A stretch of 64,000 nt of DNA from Nocardioides iriomotensis (GCF_004168035.1 NZ_SDPU01000022.1:186001-250000), one strand, 5' to 3'. Shown: positions 15,304 to 23,659, counted from the first letter of the stretch. Made by a program: numbers and translations. Notes: generated by a model from the sequence alone, not told the origin.

Positions 15304-17442
15304 TCAGGCCAGGCCGAAGCGGTCGAGCATCCAGGCGAGCGAGAACGCCCGGTCCTTCCACGCGTTGTAGCGGCCCGAGACACCCCCGTGACCGGCCGTG
15401 ATCTGCGTCTTGAGCAGCACGTCCTCGGGGTTCGCGGCGACCTCGCGGAGCCGCGCGACCCACTTGGCCGGCTCGACGTACAGCACCCGGGTGTCGTGCA
15501 GCGACGTCTCGACCAGCAGCGGCGGGTAGCGCTTGGCCTCGACGTTCTCGTAGGGGGAGTAGGACTTCATGTAGGCGTAGACCTCGGGGTCCTCGAGCGG
15601 GTTGCCCCACTCCTCCCACTCCACGACGGTCAGCGGCAGCGTCGGGTCGAGGATGGTCGTGAGGGGGTCGACGAAGGGCACCTCGGCCACGATCCCGGCG
15701 AACGCCTCGGGCGCCAGGTTGGCGACCGCCCCCATCAGCAGGCCGCCGGCGCTGCCGCCCTCGGCGATGAGCCGGTCCGCCGACGTCCAGCCCTCGGCGG
15801 CGAGGTGCTCGGCGCAGGCGACGAAGTCGGTGAAGGTGTTCCTCTTCCGCAGCAGCTTGCCGTCGTCGTACCAGTGCCGCCCCATCTCGCCGCCGCCGCG
15901 CACGTGCGCGATCGCGAAGCCGACACCGCGGTCGAGCATGGACAGGCGGGCGATCGAGAAGTACGGGTCGATCGAGTCCTCGTAGGAGCCGTAGCCGTAG
16001 AGCAGGAACGGTGTGCTGCCGTCCTGGGGGGTGCCGGCCGGGACGACGAGCGAGATCGGGACCTTCGTGCCGTCGGACGCCGTCGCCCAGGTCCGGTGCT
16101 GCTCGTAGTGCTCGGGGTCGAACGGGCCGCGCACCGGATGGGGGAGGACCGGGGTGGTCTTGCGCAGGTGCAGCGTGCGCGTGGGTACGTCGAAGTCGTA
16201 GACCGACGGGGGCGTCGCCATCGTCGTGTAGCCGAGCCGGATCGTGGGCTGGTGGAACTCCGCGTTACTGCCCGCGCCCACGGTGTAGACCGGCTCGTCG
16301 AAGTGCACGAGGTAGTCGTCACCGAGCCCGTCCGGGCGGGTGTCGTCGAGCTCGATCACGCGCAGCTGGGTGAGGCCGTCGCTGCGCTGGCTGACCACGA
16401 GGTGGCCGGCGAACGCGTCGACGTCCTCCAGCCGCACCGCCGGGTCGTGCCCGATCAGCGGCTGCCACTGTTCGTGGGAGGTCGCGTCGAACGGCGCCCG
16501 GGCCAGCGCGTAGTTCTCGGCGCCCTCGTTGTGCAGCACGAGCAGACAGTCCTCGCCGCCGATGACGGCGTGCTCGATGCCGTACTCGACGCCCTGCCGC
16601 CGCGGCGCGACGACCCGGAACTCGCCGGTCGGGTCCGCGGCGTCCAGGACGCGGTACTCCGTCGTGGTCTTCGACCCGGAGCCGATGACCACCAGCCGGT
16701 CGCTGCGGCTGCGGCCGACCGAGGTCCAGAACCGCTCGTCGGTCTCGTGGTGCACGACGACGTCCTCGCTCACCGGGGTGCCGAGCACGTGCCGCCAGAC
16801 CTTGTCGGGCCGCCAGGACTCGTCGACGGTCGCGTAGAACAGGGTGGTGCCCTTGAGGTCCCAGGTCGCCCCGCCGAGCGTGTCCGGCACCTGGTCGGGC
16901 AGCACCTCGCCCGTGCGCAGGTCCTTGACCCGCAGCAGGAACCGCTCGTTGCCGACCGTGTCGGTGCTGTACGCCAGGAGGTTGCCGTCTGGGCTGACGG
17001 ACGCCGCACCGAGGGAGAAGAAGTCGTGTCCCTCCGCCAGCGCGTTGACGTCGAGCAGCACCTCCTCGCCCGGCACCTCCTCGTCGGCGGTCAGGCTCGG
17101 CGGGGTCCAGTCGTCGAGGCCGTCGGTGTCCCCGGCCGGGCAGCGGCAGCTGATGCCGTACTGCTGGCCCTCGACCGACCGCCCGTAGTACCAGTAGCCG
17201 CCGATCCGCGACGGCACCGACAGGTCGGTCTCCTGGGTGCGGGCCTTGATCTCGCCGAAGATCGCCTCGCGCAGCCCCTCGAGGTGGGCGGTGCGCGCAG
17301 CGGTGTAGTCGTTCTCGGCGGTGAGGTACGCGAGCGTGTCGGGTGACTCCTTGTCGCGCAGCCACTCGTAGTCGTCGACGAAGGTCTCGCCGTGGTGGGT
17401 GCGCTCGGTGGGCACCTTCTTCGCGACCGGGAAGTCAGGCAT
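15304..17442 (-). CDS. ptrB: Prolyl oligopeptidase family (S9A) serine peptidase, oligopeptidase B-like
   Basis: A 712-residue cytoplasmic peptidase that cuts short peptides, probably after basic residues if a true oligopeptidase B. The N-terminal beta-propeller begins DDYEWLRDKESPDTLAYL. The C-terminal alpha/beta hydrolase carries the Ser in AEGGSAGGLLMG (about 561), Asp in SLHDTRVLYVEP (about 648) and His in TAGHGGVSGR (about 683). YGYGSYEDSIDPYFS and HVRGGGEMGRHWYDDGK are typical. There is no signal peptide. TAGGTT (17449-17454), six bases before ATG, indicates a leaderless mRNA. It is a single-gene unit. Confidence 0.93.
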   Translation of the reverse strand: MPDFPVAKKVPTERTHHGETFVDDYEWLRDKESPDTLAYLTAENDYTAARTAHLEGLREAIFGEIKARTQETDLSVPSRIGGYWYYGRSVEGQQYGISCRCPAGDTDGLDDWTPPSLTADEEVPGEEVLLDVNALAEGHDFFSLGAASVSPDGNLLAYSTDTVGNERFLLRVKDLRTGEVLPDQVPDTLGGATWDLKGTTLFYATVDESWRPDKVWRHVLGTPVSEDVVVHHETDERFWTSVGRSRSDRLVVIGSGSKTTTEYRVLDAADPTGEFRVVAPRRQGVEYGIEHAVIGGEDCLLVLHNEGAENYALARAPFDATSHEQWQPLIGHDPAVRLEDVDAFAGHLVVSQRSDGLTQLRVIELDDTRPDGLGDDYLVHFDEPVYTVGAGSNAEFHQPTIRLGYTTMATPPSVYDFDVPTRTLHLRKTTPVLPHPVRGPFDPEHYEQHRTWATASDGTKVPISLVVPAGTPQDGSTPFLLYGYGSYEDSIDPYFSIARLSMLDRGVGFAIAHVRGGGEMGRHWYDDGKLLRKRNTFTDFVACAEHLAAEGWTSADRLIAEGGSAGGLLMGAVANLAPEAFAGIVAEVPFVDPLTTILDPTLPLTVVEWEEWGNPLEDPEVYAYMKSYSPYENVEAKRYPPLLVETSLHDTRVLYVEPAKWVARLREVAANPEDVLLKTQITAGHGGVSGRYNAWKDRAFSLAWMLDRFGLA

Positions 17443-17690
17443 GCGCAGAACCTAACCGGCGGACGGGTACGGCGGGCGGATCGGTCCACCGGCGGTGCCG
17501 GCGCGTGCCGGCACGGGCCGGGACTCGTGCACAGATCGACCCCTCTCGCTGTGGACAAGCTGTGCACGACGCCCAGTTCTCTGTGGGTAGTTCCCGGCCG
17601 TCTGTGGACACACCGGTGTCCGCGAGAAATGCTCGAATCTTCCTGCAGGAAAGGGTTGTGCGGCGGTTCCGGGTGCCGTAGAAATCTCTC
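17443..17690. other. Intergenic region with DnaA-box-like sites
   Basis: No gene is supported here. It contains TGTGGACAA (17550-17558), a perfect reverse copy of the high-GC DnaA box TTGTCCACA, and TGTGGACAC (17603-17611), one mismatch, 53 bases apart in the same orientation. TGTGGGTAG (17582-17590) is a weaker match. Sigma-A-like promoter elements for the RNA downstream lie at 17656-17684. Confidence 0.4.
17656..17684 (+). promoter_or_regulatory. Promoter of candidate small RNA
   Basis: TTGTGC (17656-17661), exactly 17 bases, then TAGAAA(T) (17679-17684) places a start site near 17691. That is directly at the foot of the first hairpin of the candidate RNA. There is no protein start downstream to explain it. 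Confidence 0.5.
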
Positions 17691-17885
17691 ACGCACTCCC
17701 GCAAGGGAGCGCAGGACCGGTAGGACGACAGGTCCACAGGTGCGGGGCAACCCGCATCCGGCAGCCTCGTGACGGGGCCGCCGGGACTGGGAGGACTGCT
17801 GGTCGATCGGGCGTCGTCACCGTGCTTCGCACGAGCCGGATCATCCGTGGGGCCCTTTGGAACTCATACTTCCGAAGGGCCCCAC
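17691..17885 (+). ncRNA. Candidate structured small RNA of about 195 nt
   Basis: Starting where the promoter at 17656-17684 would initiate, the sequence folds into a row of hairpins. Hairpin 1 is CTCCC-GCAA-GGGAG (17696-17709), with two outer pairs. Hairpin 2 is GGACC/GGTCC (17714-17735). Hairpin 3 is TGCGGG-GCAA-CCCGCA (17741-17756). Hairpin 4 is CCGGC/GCCGG (17758-17784). Hairpin 5 is CGTGC-TTC-GCACG (17821-17833). The strong 39-base hairpin at 17847-17885 would end it. Two GNRA (GCAA) tetraloops exist only if the plus strand is transcribed. There is no ORF with a ribosome site. It does not show the conserved cores of RNase P RNA, tmRNA, SRP RNA or 6C RNA as remembered. The family is unknown. 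Confidence 0.4.
17847..17885. terminator. Bidirectional hairpin at the dinB 3' end
   Basis: An 11-base perfect stem (GTGGGGCCCTT with AAGGGCCCCAC) continues through a T/G wobble and GGAA/TTCC to a seven-base loop, giving 16 pairs in 39 bases. The loop contains the dinB stop codon. It would end dinB on the minus strand and the candidate RNA on the plus strand. No U-run follows on either side. Confidence 0.6.
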
Positions 17886-19267
17886 ACCTCTGTCTGCACC
17901 CTCGTCGCCTCCGGTTCCGCCGCCGGGTCCACCACGGCGCGCGGCGACAGCGCCGGGTCGTCGACCAGGAACGTCCGCACCGGCCCGGGCGGTGTCTGCG
18001 CGGTCTCGAACCGCACGGTGACCCGGCCGCGTCCGGATCCCCACACCCAGCCCGGCCCGTGCTCCTCGTGCTGCACGTCCTGGCCCGGTGACCAGCGCCG
18101 GTCGCGGCCGAGCCGGGACAGGTCCACCGCGGGCAGCTCCTCGGCGGGCTCGCGCTCCTCGTCCTCAGCGAGCGTGCCGTCGATCTCGAAGAGGTCCTCC
18201 TGGATCCAGTCGGCCAGCCCGGACACACCGACGCCGAGCAGCCGGACGCCGCCCGAGGTGTCGACCTCGGCGAGCAGGGCGCGGGCCAGCCGCGACACCG
18301 TCCGGGTGCGGTCGGTCGGGGACGGCAGGGTGGTCGACCGGGTGTGGGTGCTGAAGTCGTGCAGCCGCACCTTCAGCGTGATCGTGCGTCCGGACAACCG
18401 GGCCTTCTGCAGCCGCTCCGTGACCCGGGTGGCGTACCGGTCGATCAGCGCCTCCAGCAGCCGGCGGTCGACCAGGTCGGTGTCGTAGGTGTCCTCGACG
18501 CTGACGGACTTGGCCTCCCGCTCCGCCACGACCGGCCGGTCGTCCTGGGCGCGGCACAGGTGGTAGAGCGACGTGCCGTGCGCCTGCCCGACCAGCCGCA
18601 CCAGCTCGTCCTGGGACAGCGCCTCGAGGTCGGCGACGGTGTGCACGCCGACCCGGCGCAGCCGCTCGGCCGTCGCCGGTCCGACACCGGGGATGACCGA
18701 CACCTTCATCGGGCGGATCAGCTCCTGCTCGGTGCCGGCCGGGACGACGCAGAGCCCGTCGGGCTTGTCGAGCTCGCTGGCGACCTTGGCCATGAACTTC
18801 GACGTCGCGACCCCCACCGACCCGGTCAGTCCGCCGGTCGCCTCGCGCACCCCGTCCTTGAGCGTCTGCGCGATCTCGGTGACGCCGGCGACCGAGAAGT
18901 CCGTGTGCCCCGAGGCCGCGAGGTCGACGAACGCCTCGTCGAGCGACAGCGGCTCCACCAGCGGCGACAGGTCGCGCAGCAGCGACATGACCGCCCGGCT
19001 CGCCTGCCGGTAGGCGTCGAACCTGCCGCTGAGGTACGCCGCGTGCGGGCAGCGCGACCGCGCCTCCGCCGTCGACATCGCGGAGCGGACGCCGTACAGC
19101 CGGGCCTCGTAGGACGCCGTCGACACCACGCCCCGCCCGCCGACGCCACCGACGACGACCGGCTTGCCCCGGAGGGAGGGCTTGTCGCGCTGCTCCACGG
19201 CCGCGAAGAACGCGTCGAGGTCGACGTGCAGGATCGTCGGCTCCGCGCGTGGCCTGGGAGGTCGCAC
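17864..19267 (-). CDS. dinB: DNA polymerase IV (Y-family)
   Basis: A 467-residue translesion polymerase. It has the catalytic DLDAFFAAVEQ near the N-terminus, SYEARLYGVRSAM, PLSLDEAFVDL near residue 110, the little-finger region and helix-hairpin-helix IPGVGPATAERLRRVGVHTV. Beyond the usual 360-400 residues is an acidic linker (EIDGTLAEDEEREPAEELP) and a small C-terminal domain, HGPGWVWGSGRGRVTVRFE, resembling an SH3/Tudor-like fold found on some actinobacterial Pol IV proteins. It contains no typical clamp-binding QxxLF at the extreme C-terminus. GTG 19267 is chosen because CATGAT lies six bases upstream as a leaderless -10; longer readings start with low-complexity Arg/Ala/Gly sequence. Confidence 0.9.
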   Translation of the reverse strand: MRPPRPRAEPTILHVDLDAFFAAVEQRDKPSLRGKPVVVGGVGGRGVVSTASYEARLYGVRSAMSTAEARSRCPHAAYLSGRFDAYRQASRAVMSLLRDLSPLVEPLSLDEAFVDLAASGHTDFSVAGVTEIAQTLKDGVREATGGLTGSVGVATSKFMAKVASELDKPDGLCVVPAGTEQELIRPMKVSVIPGVGPATAERLRRVGVHTVADLEALSQDELVRLVGQAHGTSLYHLCRAQDDRPVVAEREAKSVSVEDTYDTDLVDRRLLEALIDRYATRVTERLQKARLSGRTITLKVRLHDFSTHTRSTTLPSPTDRTRTVSRLARALLAEVDTSGGVRLLGVGVSGLADWIQEDLFEIDGTLAEDEEREPAEELPAVDLSRLGRDRRWSPGQDVQHEEHGPGWVWGSGRGRVTVRFETAQTPPGPVRTFLVDDPALSPRAVVDPAAEPEATRVQTEVWGPSEV

Positions 19268-19413
19268 GCGCCCATCATGCAACGGAGCACCGACGGTCCC
19301 GGCGGCACCGGCCCCGCGCCCGGTTGCGTCCCCAGCCGCCCGCTGCCGCCCCTTGTCCACCGTCGCCGCGCACACCGGTCGTCGCGGTGCCCGCACCGGC
19401 GGACAGTCCTCCC

Positions 19414-20478
19414 ATGACCGCACCCGCGCACCGCACCATCCGGGCGACCGGCCCCGACGACCTGCTCGCGATGGTCCCGTTCCTGCTCGGCTTCCATCCC
19501 GAGCGCTCGCTCGTCCTCATGACCATCGGCCGGGCCCGCACCCCCGTGCACGCACGCCAGGACCTGCCCGACGACCCCGCCGAGGTTCCCGAGCTCGTCA
19601 CCGAGCTCGTGACCGTCGCGCGCCGCTCGGGTCTCGCCCGGGCCGCCGTCGTCGCCTACTCCGACGACCCGGCCGGCTCCGACGCCGTCGCCCGCGCCCT
19701 CGTCGAGGGCCTGACCGGCGCCGGGATCGAGGTCCCGGTCGCGCTGCGTGCCGACGGCGCGAGGTGGTTCTGCCTCGGAGACTCCGACGCGTCGTGCCCT
19801 CACGCGTGCCCGCCGGACGGCACGCCGTACGACATCAGCCGGCACCCGCTCACCATCGAGGCGCTCGTCGAGGGCCGCGTCGTCCACGCCAGCCGGACTG
19901 CGCTGCGCGACTCCCTCGTGGCCGACGACCTCGCCGAGGTCGACCGGGTCGGCGACGCCGTCGAGGTCGCGGGCGACCGGCTGCTCGCGGCCTGCGTCCC
20001 CGCCTCCGACCCTGCGGCGCCTCCCGATCCCGGTCTCGGTCGTGCGCACCTCGTGTCCGAGGGCCGCTGGCTGCAGCACCGCGTCCGCCGGTTCGTGGCC
20101 GACGGGCTGCGCCTCGACAGCCACGACGTCGGTCGGCTCCTCGTGGCGGTGGCCGCGGTCGAGGTCCGCGACGTCGCGTGGGCGGAGATCACCCACCAGG
20201 GAGCCCACCGGCACGTCGACCTCTGGCGCGACGTCGTGCGCCGTGCGCCGCACGAGACGAGCGCAGCGCCGGCCGCGCTGCTCGCCTTCGCCGCCTGGCT
20301 CTCCGGCGACGGTGCGCTCGCCGCCTGTGCGCTCGACGTCTGCCAGGACGCCGAGCCGGGTTACTCCCTGGCCGGCCTGCTCACCCAGGCGCTCGCCGCG
20401 GGACTGCCGCCCGACAGCTGGCAACCGATGCCCGAGTCGGCGCTCACCCTCTTCCGCGGCGACCGGAGCGGCGCGTGA
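19414..20478 (+). CDS. DUF4192 domain protein
   Basis: A 354-residue protein of a family widespread in actinobacteria with no established function. Characteristic segments are the N-terminal TGPDDLLAMVPFLLGFHPERS, then RWFCLGDSDASCPHACPPDG near residue 115 and a C-terminal helical part ending AALLAFAAWLSGDGALAACALD. It has no signal peptide or membrane segment. It starts divergently from dinB, 146 bases away, and is followed by the GCS2-like gene. Whether it shares a transcript with the next gene is unclear because that gene has its own TACTGT box. Confidence 0.85.
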   Translation: MTAPAHRTIRATGPDDLLAMVPFLLGFHPERSLVLMTIGRARTPVHARQDLPDDPAEVPELVTELVTVARRSGLARAAVVAYSDDPAGSDAVARALVEGLTGAGIEVPVALRADGARWFCLGDSDASCPHACPPDGTPYDISRHPLTIEALVEGRVVHASRTALRDSLVADDLAEVDRVGDAVEVAGDRLLAACVPASDPAAPPDPGLGRAHLVSEGRWLQHRVRRFVADGLRLDSHDVGRLLVAVAAVEVRDVAWAEITHQGAHRHVDLWRDVVRRAPHETSAAPAALLAFAAWLSGDGALAACALDVCQDAEPGYSLAGLLTQALAAGLPPDSWQPMPESALTLFRGDRSGA

Positions 20479-20538
20479 CGGCGACCCGCCTCGCCGCGAT
20501 GAGTGCCGCGAGGTGGCTGCGGGCACTACTGTCACGCC

Positions 20539-22011
20539 ATGGGCGAAGAGGTCGCACAGCAGGAGTTCTCACGCGAGGACCGCACCCGCTACCGCGAGAA
20601 GGTGCGGCGCTGCCTCGACGTGTTCGCCCGCATGCTGCGGGAATCGCGGTTCGACGCCGACTACCCGATGACCGGGCTCGAGATCGAGCTCAACCTCGTC
20701 GACGATGCCGGCGACCCGGCGCTGAAGAACCTCGAGGCGCTCGAGGCGATCGCCGACCCCGACTTCCAGACCGAGCTCGGCCAGTTCAACCTCGAGATCA
20801 ACGTCCCGCCGAAGCAGCTCAAGGACCGCGGCTTCACCGAGTTCGAGCAAGGCGTGCGGCACAGCCTCAACGACGCCGAGTCCAAGGCGGCCCAGGTCGG
20901 CGCCCACATGGTGATGATCGGCATCCTGCCGACGCTCTCCGCCGGCCACATGAGCCCCGCTTCGCTGAGCCCCAACCCGCGCTACCAGCTGCTCAGCGAC
21001 CAGATCCTGGCCTCGCGCGGCGAGGACATCGTGATCGACATCGGCGGACCCGAGCGCCTCCGCACGACGGCCGACTCGATCATCCCCGAGGCGGCCTGCA
21101 CCAGCACCCAGCTTCACATCCAGGTCAGCCCGGAGGACTTCGCCGGCTACTGGAACGCCTCCCAGGCGATCTCGGGTGTGCAGCTCGCGATCGGGGCGAA
21201 CTCCCCGTTCCTGCTCGGGCGCGAGCTCTGGCGGGAGACCCGGATCGCGTTGTTCGAGCAGGCCACCGACACCCGCAGCGAGGAGCTGAAGACGCAAGGC
21301 GTCCGCCCGCGCGTGTGGTTCGGCGAGCGCTGGATCAACTCGATCTTCGACCTCTTCGAGGAGAACGTCCGCTACTTCCCGGCGCTGCTACCGATCATCG
21401 AGGACGAGGACCCCCTCGAGCAGCTCGAGGCGGGGCACACCCCGGCCCTGGCGGAGCTGCGCCTGCACAACGGCACGATCTACCGCTGGAACCGCCCGGT
21501 GTACGACGTCGTCGACGGCACCCCGCACCTGCGGGTCGAGAACCGCGTCCTGCCGGCCGGGCCCACCGTCGCGGACACGATGGCCAACGCGGCCTTCTAC
21601 TTCGGGCTGGTGCGCACCCTGGCCGAGCACGAGCGGCCGCTGTGGTCGCAGATGTCGTTCAGCGCCGCCGAGGAGAACTTCCACGTCGCGGCACGGCAGG
21701 GCATCGACGCGCACCTGTACTGGCCCGGTCTCGGCCAGGTGCCCGCCACCGAGCTGGTGCTGCGCCGGCTGCTCCCGATGGCGCGGGCAGGCCTGGACTC
21801 GTGGGGCGTGCTCTCCGAGGAGAGCGACCGGCTGCTCGGGATCATCGAGCAGCGCTGCCTGGCCGGGCAGAACGGTGCGTCGTGGTTCGTCGACCGGTTC
21901 CACGAGCGGGCGGGCGAGGGCGACTCCGACCGTCTGGCCGCGCTGCGCGACACGTTGAACGAGTACCGCGCGCACATGCACACCAACGACCCCGTGCACA
22001 GCTGGGAGTAG
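20539..22011 (+). CDS. Glutamate-cysteine ligase family 2-type (GCS2) ATP-dependent ligase
   Basis: A 490-residue carboxylate-amine ligase family protein. It shows TGLEIELNLVDD near residue 48 (the GxExE ATP/metal motif), LGQFNLEINVPP near 88, CTSTQLHIQVSPEDFA near 190, GANSPFLLGRELWRETR near 220 and RPRVWFGERW near 255. Relatives join an amino acid to glutamate's gamma-carboxyl, but actinobacteria use mycothiol rather than glutathione, so glutathione synthesis should not be assumed. Length fits the actinobacterial subgroup (480-510). TACTGT (20527-20532), six bases before ATG, suggests a leaderless start. The substrate is unknown. Confidence 0.82.
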   Translation: MGEEVAQQEFSREDRTRYREKVRRCLDVFARMLRESRFDADYPMTGLEIELNLVDDAGDPALKNLEALEAIADPDFQTELGQFNLEINVPPKQLKDRGFTEFEQGVRHSLNDAESKAAQVGAHMVMIGILPTLSAGHMSPASLSPNPRYQLLSDQILASRGEDIVIDIGGPERLRTTADSIIPEAACTSTQLHIQVSPEDFAGYWNASQAISGVQLAIGANSPFLLGRELWRETRIALFEQATDTRSEELKTQGVRPRVWFGERWINSIFDLFEENVRYFPALLPIIEDEDPLEQLEAGHTPALAELRLHNGTIYRWNRPVYDVVDGTPHLRVENRVLPAGPTVADTMANAAFYFGLVRTLAEHERPLWSQMSFSAAEENFHVAARQGIDAHLYWPGLGQVPATELVLRRLLPMARAGLDSWGVLSEESDRLLGIIEQRCLAGQNGASWFVDRFHERAGEGDSDRLAALRDTLNEYRAHMHTNDPVHSWE

Positions 22012-22060
22012 CGCCCGACGGGGCGGATCCCACGCGGCGCCCCGTCGTCTTGGGCGCGGG

Positions 22061-22456
22061 TCAGAGCCGCAGCCGCTGCCAGGAGCGCGACTCGCCCGTG
22101 CGCACGTCGCGCCAGCCGTACCGCGTCACGGCGTAGCAGTCGCCGACGGCGCGTCCGTGCTGCGCGAACGCGGTGGTCGCCGCCGCCAGCCACGCGAGGT
22201 CCTCGTCGTAGGCCTCCGGGCGGCCGGACCGGGTCAGCCACACCGTGTCGCTCAGGCCCGCGGTCCGTTCGAGCAGGGCGGACACGACGTCGGTGCGCAG
22301 CGCCGCGTCGACGACCGGGGCGTCCGCGCGGCGTGACACCCACGAGTCGTGGGTGCCGCCGAGCGTGCCGACGTGGACGGCGGTGTCGAAGACGCGCCGC
22401 GACTCGCGCTGCCGGAGCAGCCCGACCTCGGTGCGCAGGAGCTGGGTGACGTCCAC
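22061..22456 (-). CDS. Conserved hypothetical protein
   Basis: A 131-residue soluble protein not assigned to a family. It begins VDVTQLLRTEVGLLRQRES, carries GTLGGTHDSWVSRRADAPVVDAAL in two adjoining parts near residues 30-55, and ends YGWRDVRTGESRSWQRLRL. Charged residues are evenly spread and there is no signal or membrane segment. GTG 22456 is preferred because the reading further upstream is low-complexity and overlaps the divergent promoter region of the stress-protein gene. GATGCT six bases upstream is a weak -10 candidate. A 19-base palindrome lies within it at 22337-22355. Confidence 0.6.
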   Translation of the reverse strand: MDVTQLLRTEVGLLRQRESRRVFDTAVHVGTLGGTHDSWVSRRADAPVVDAALRTDVVSALLERTAGLSDTVWLTRSGRPEAYDEDLAWLAAATTAFAQHGRAVGDCYAVTRYGWRDVRTGESRSWQRLRL

Positions 22457-22640
22457 CCGCCCAGCATCGCGTGATCGTCCCGGCCGCGTTCGGGCTCGTC
22501 CACAGGGCCGAACGGGTGGCGCGGGCGCGCCGGGGGTGGATAGGTTCGCCCCGAGACCTCGCGGGTACACGCCGTGCAGTCGTGAGGTCGTGAACGCAGC
22601 CGACCCGGGTTCGCACCGGGTACGAAGAGGAGGACGGTCA

Positions 22641-23060
22641 ATGGGGACCATCGTCGTGGGTTACGTGCCCAAGCCCGAGGGGCGGGCCGCGCTCCGCCGC
22701 GCCGCCGAGGAGGCCAGGCTGCGCGGCATGCGCCTGGTCGTCGTGAACTCCCACCGGGGCGGTCGTGAGTTCGACCGCGACGACGCGATCGAGTCCGAGG
22801 CCCAGCTCGACGAGGTGCGTTCCACGTTGCAGGAGGCGGGCGTCGAGCACGAGGTGCGCCAGCTGGTGCGCGGCCTCGACCCGGCCGACGACCTGGTCAA
22901 CGTGGCCAACGAGGTCGGCGCCGACATCATCGTGATCGGCCTCCGCCGGCGCTCGCCGGTCGGCAAGCTCATCCTCGGCAGCAACGCCCAGCGGGTGCTG
23001 CTCGACGCCCCGTGCCCGGTGCTGGCGGTCAAGGCCGGCGAGGACGAGCCGGTCGAGTGA
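22641..23060 (+). CDS. Universal stress protein (UspA family)
   Basis: A 139-residue single-domain USP. It starts MGTIVVGYVPKPEGRAALRRA and ends with the nucleotide-binding GLRRRSPVGKLILGSNAQRVL followed by CPVLAV, close to the G-2x-G-9x-G-S/T-x ATP motif, so it may bind ATP. A strong Shine-Dalgarno, GAGGAGGA, precedes ATG 22641. TAGGTT about 100 bases upstream (in 22530-22545) is a possible -10. The GTGA overlap with the next gene indicates coupled expression with a DNA-repair-like protein. Confidence 0.9.
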   Translation: MGTIVVGYVPKPEGRAALRRAAEEARLRGMRLVVVNSHRGGREFDRDDAIESEAQLDEVRSTLQEAGVEHEVRQLVRGLDPADDLVNVANEVGADIIVIGLRRRSPVGKLILGSNAQRVLLDAPCPVLAVKAGEDEPVE

Positions 23061-23623
23061 CGTCGATCCGGATCGCGCAGGACGCGCATGCCGACGAGGT
23101 GCTGAGCGCGAGCTCCTTCGCGCTGCTGGTCGGCATGCTGCTCGACCAGCAGTACCCGATGGAGCACGCGTTCCGCGGTCCGGCCAAGATCCTCGACCGC
23201 TTCGGCTCCCTCGACCCGGCGGCGGTCGCGAGCGCCGACCCCGAGGAGTTCGCGGCGCTGTGCTCGACACCGCCGGCGATCCACCGCTATCCCGGCTCGA
23301 TGGCCGCGCGCGTGCAGGCGCTCGCCGCCGTCGTGGTCGAGGAGTACGACGGTCACGCCGAGCGCCTCTGGGAGGAGGCCGGGTCCGGCAAGGAGCTGAT
23401 GCGGCGGCTCCAGGCGCTGCCCGGCTACGGCAAGCAGAAGGCGCAGATCTTCACCGCGCTGGTCGGCAAGCAGCTCGGGGTCCGGCCCGATGGCTGGGAG
23501 CAGGCAGCGGGGGACTACGCGGAGACCGGCTCCTACCGGTCGGTGGCCGACGTCGTCGACGGGACGTCCCTGGAGAGGGTGCGGTCGTTCAAGAAGGAGA
23601 AGAAGGCCGCGGCCAAGGCCTGA
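23057..23623 (+). CDS. HhH-GPD-type base-excision repair protein
   Basis: A 188-residue protein of the helix-hairpin-helix DNA glycosylase superfamily, in the short actinobacterial branch. It shows SSFALLVGMLLDQQYPMEHAF near residue 20, an HhH LQALPGYGKQKAQIFTAL near 120 and a Lys-rich tail KKEKKAAAKA. It lacks the four-Cys FeS cluster of EndoIII/MutY. The position of a catalytic Asp after the HhH is uncertain, so enzymatic activity is unproven. The GTG start overlaps the stress-protein stop. Confidence 0.8.
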   Translation: MTSIRIAQDAHADEVLSASSFALLVGMLLDQQYPMEHAFRGPAKILDRFGSLDPAAVASADPEEFAALCSTPPAIHRYPGSMAARVQALAAVVVEEYDGHAERLWEEAGSGKELMRRLQALPGYGKQKAQIFTALVGKQLGVRPDGWEQAAGDYAETGSYRSVADVVDGTSLERVRSFKKEKKAAAKA

Positions 23624-23659
23624 GCCGGTCCGGCCGTCCCGCATCGGCGGGGTCCTGGC

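Noticed and set aside
17691-17885. RNase P RNA, tmRNA, SRP RNA, 6C RNA, cobalamin or c-di-AMP riboswitch
   Set aside because: None of the conserved core sequences remembered for these families was found. The segment does not lead into a start codon on the plus strand, so a riboswitch is unlikely.
22600-22626. tRNA-like GGGTTCGCACCGGG segment
   Set aside because: It resembles a T-arm only. No acceptor, D or anticodon arms can be drawn around it, and it is probably a leader hairpin of the stress-protein gene.
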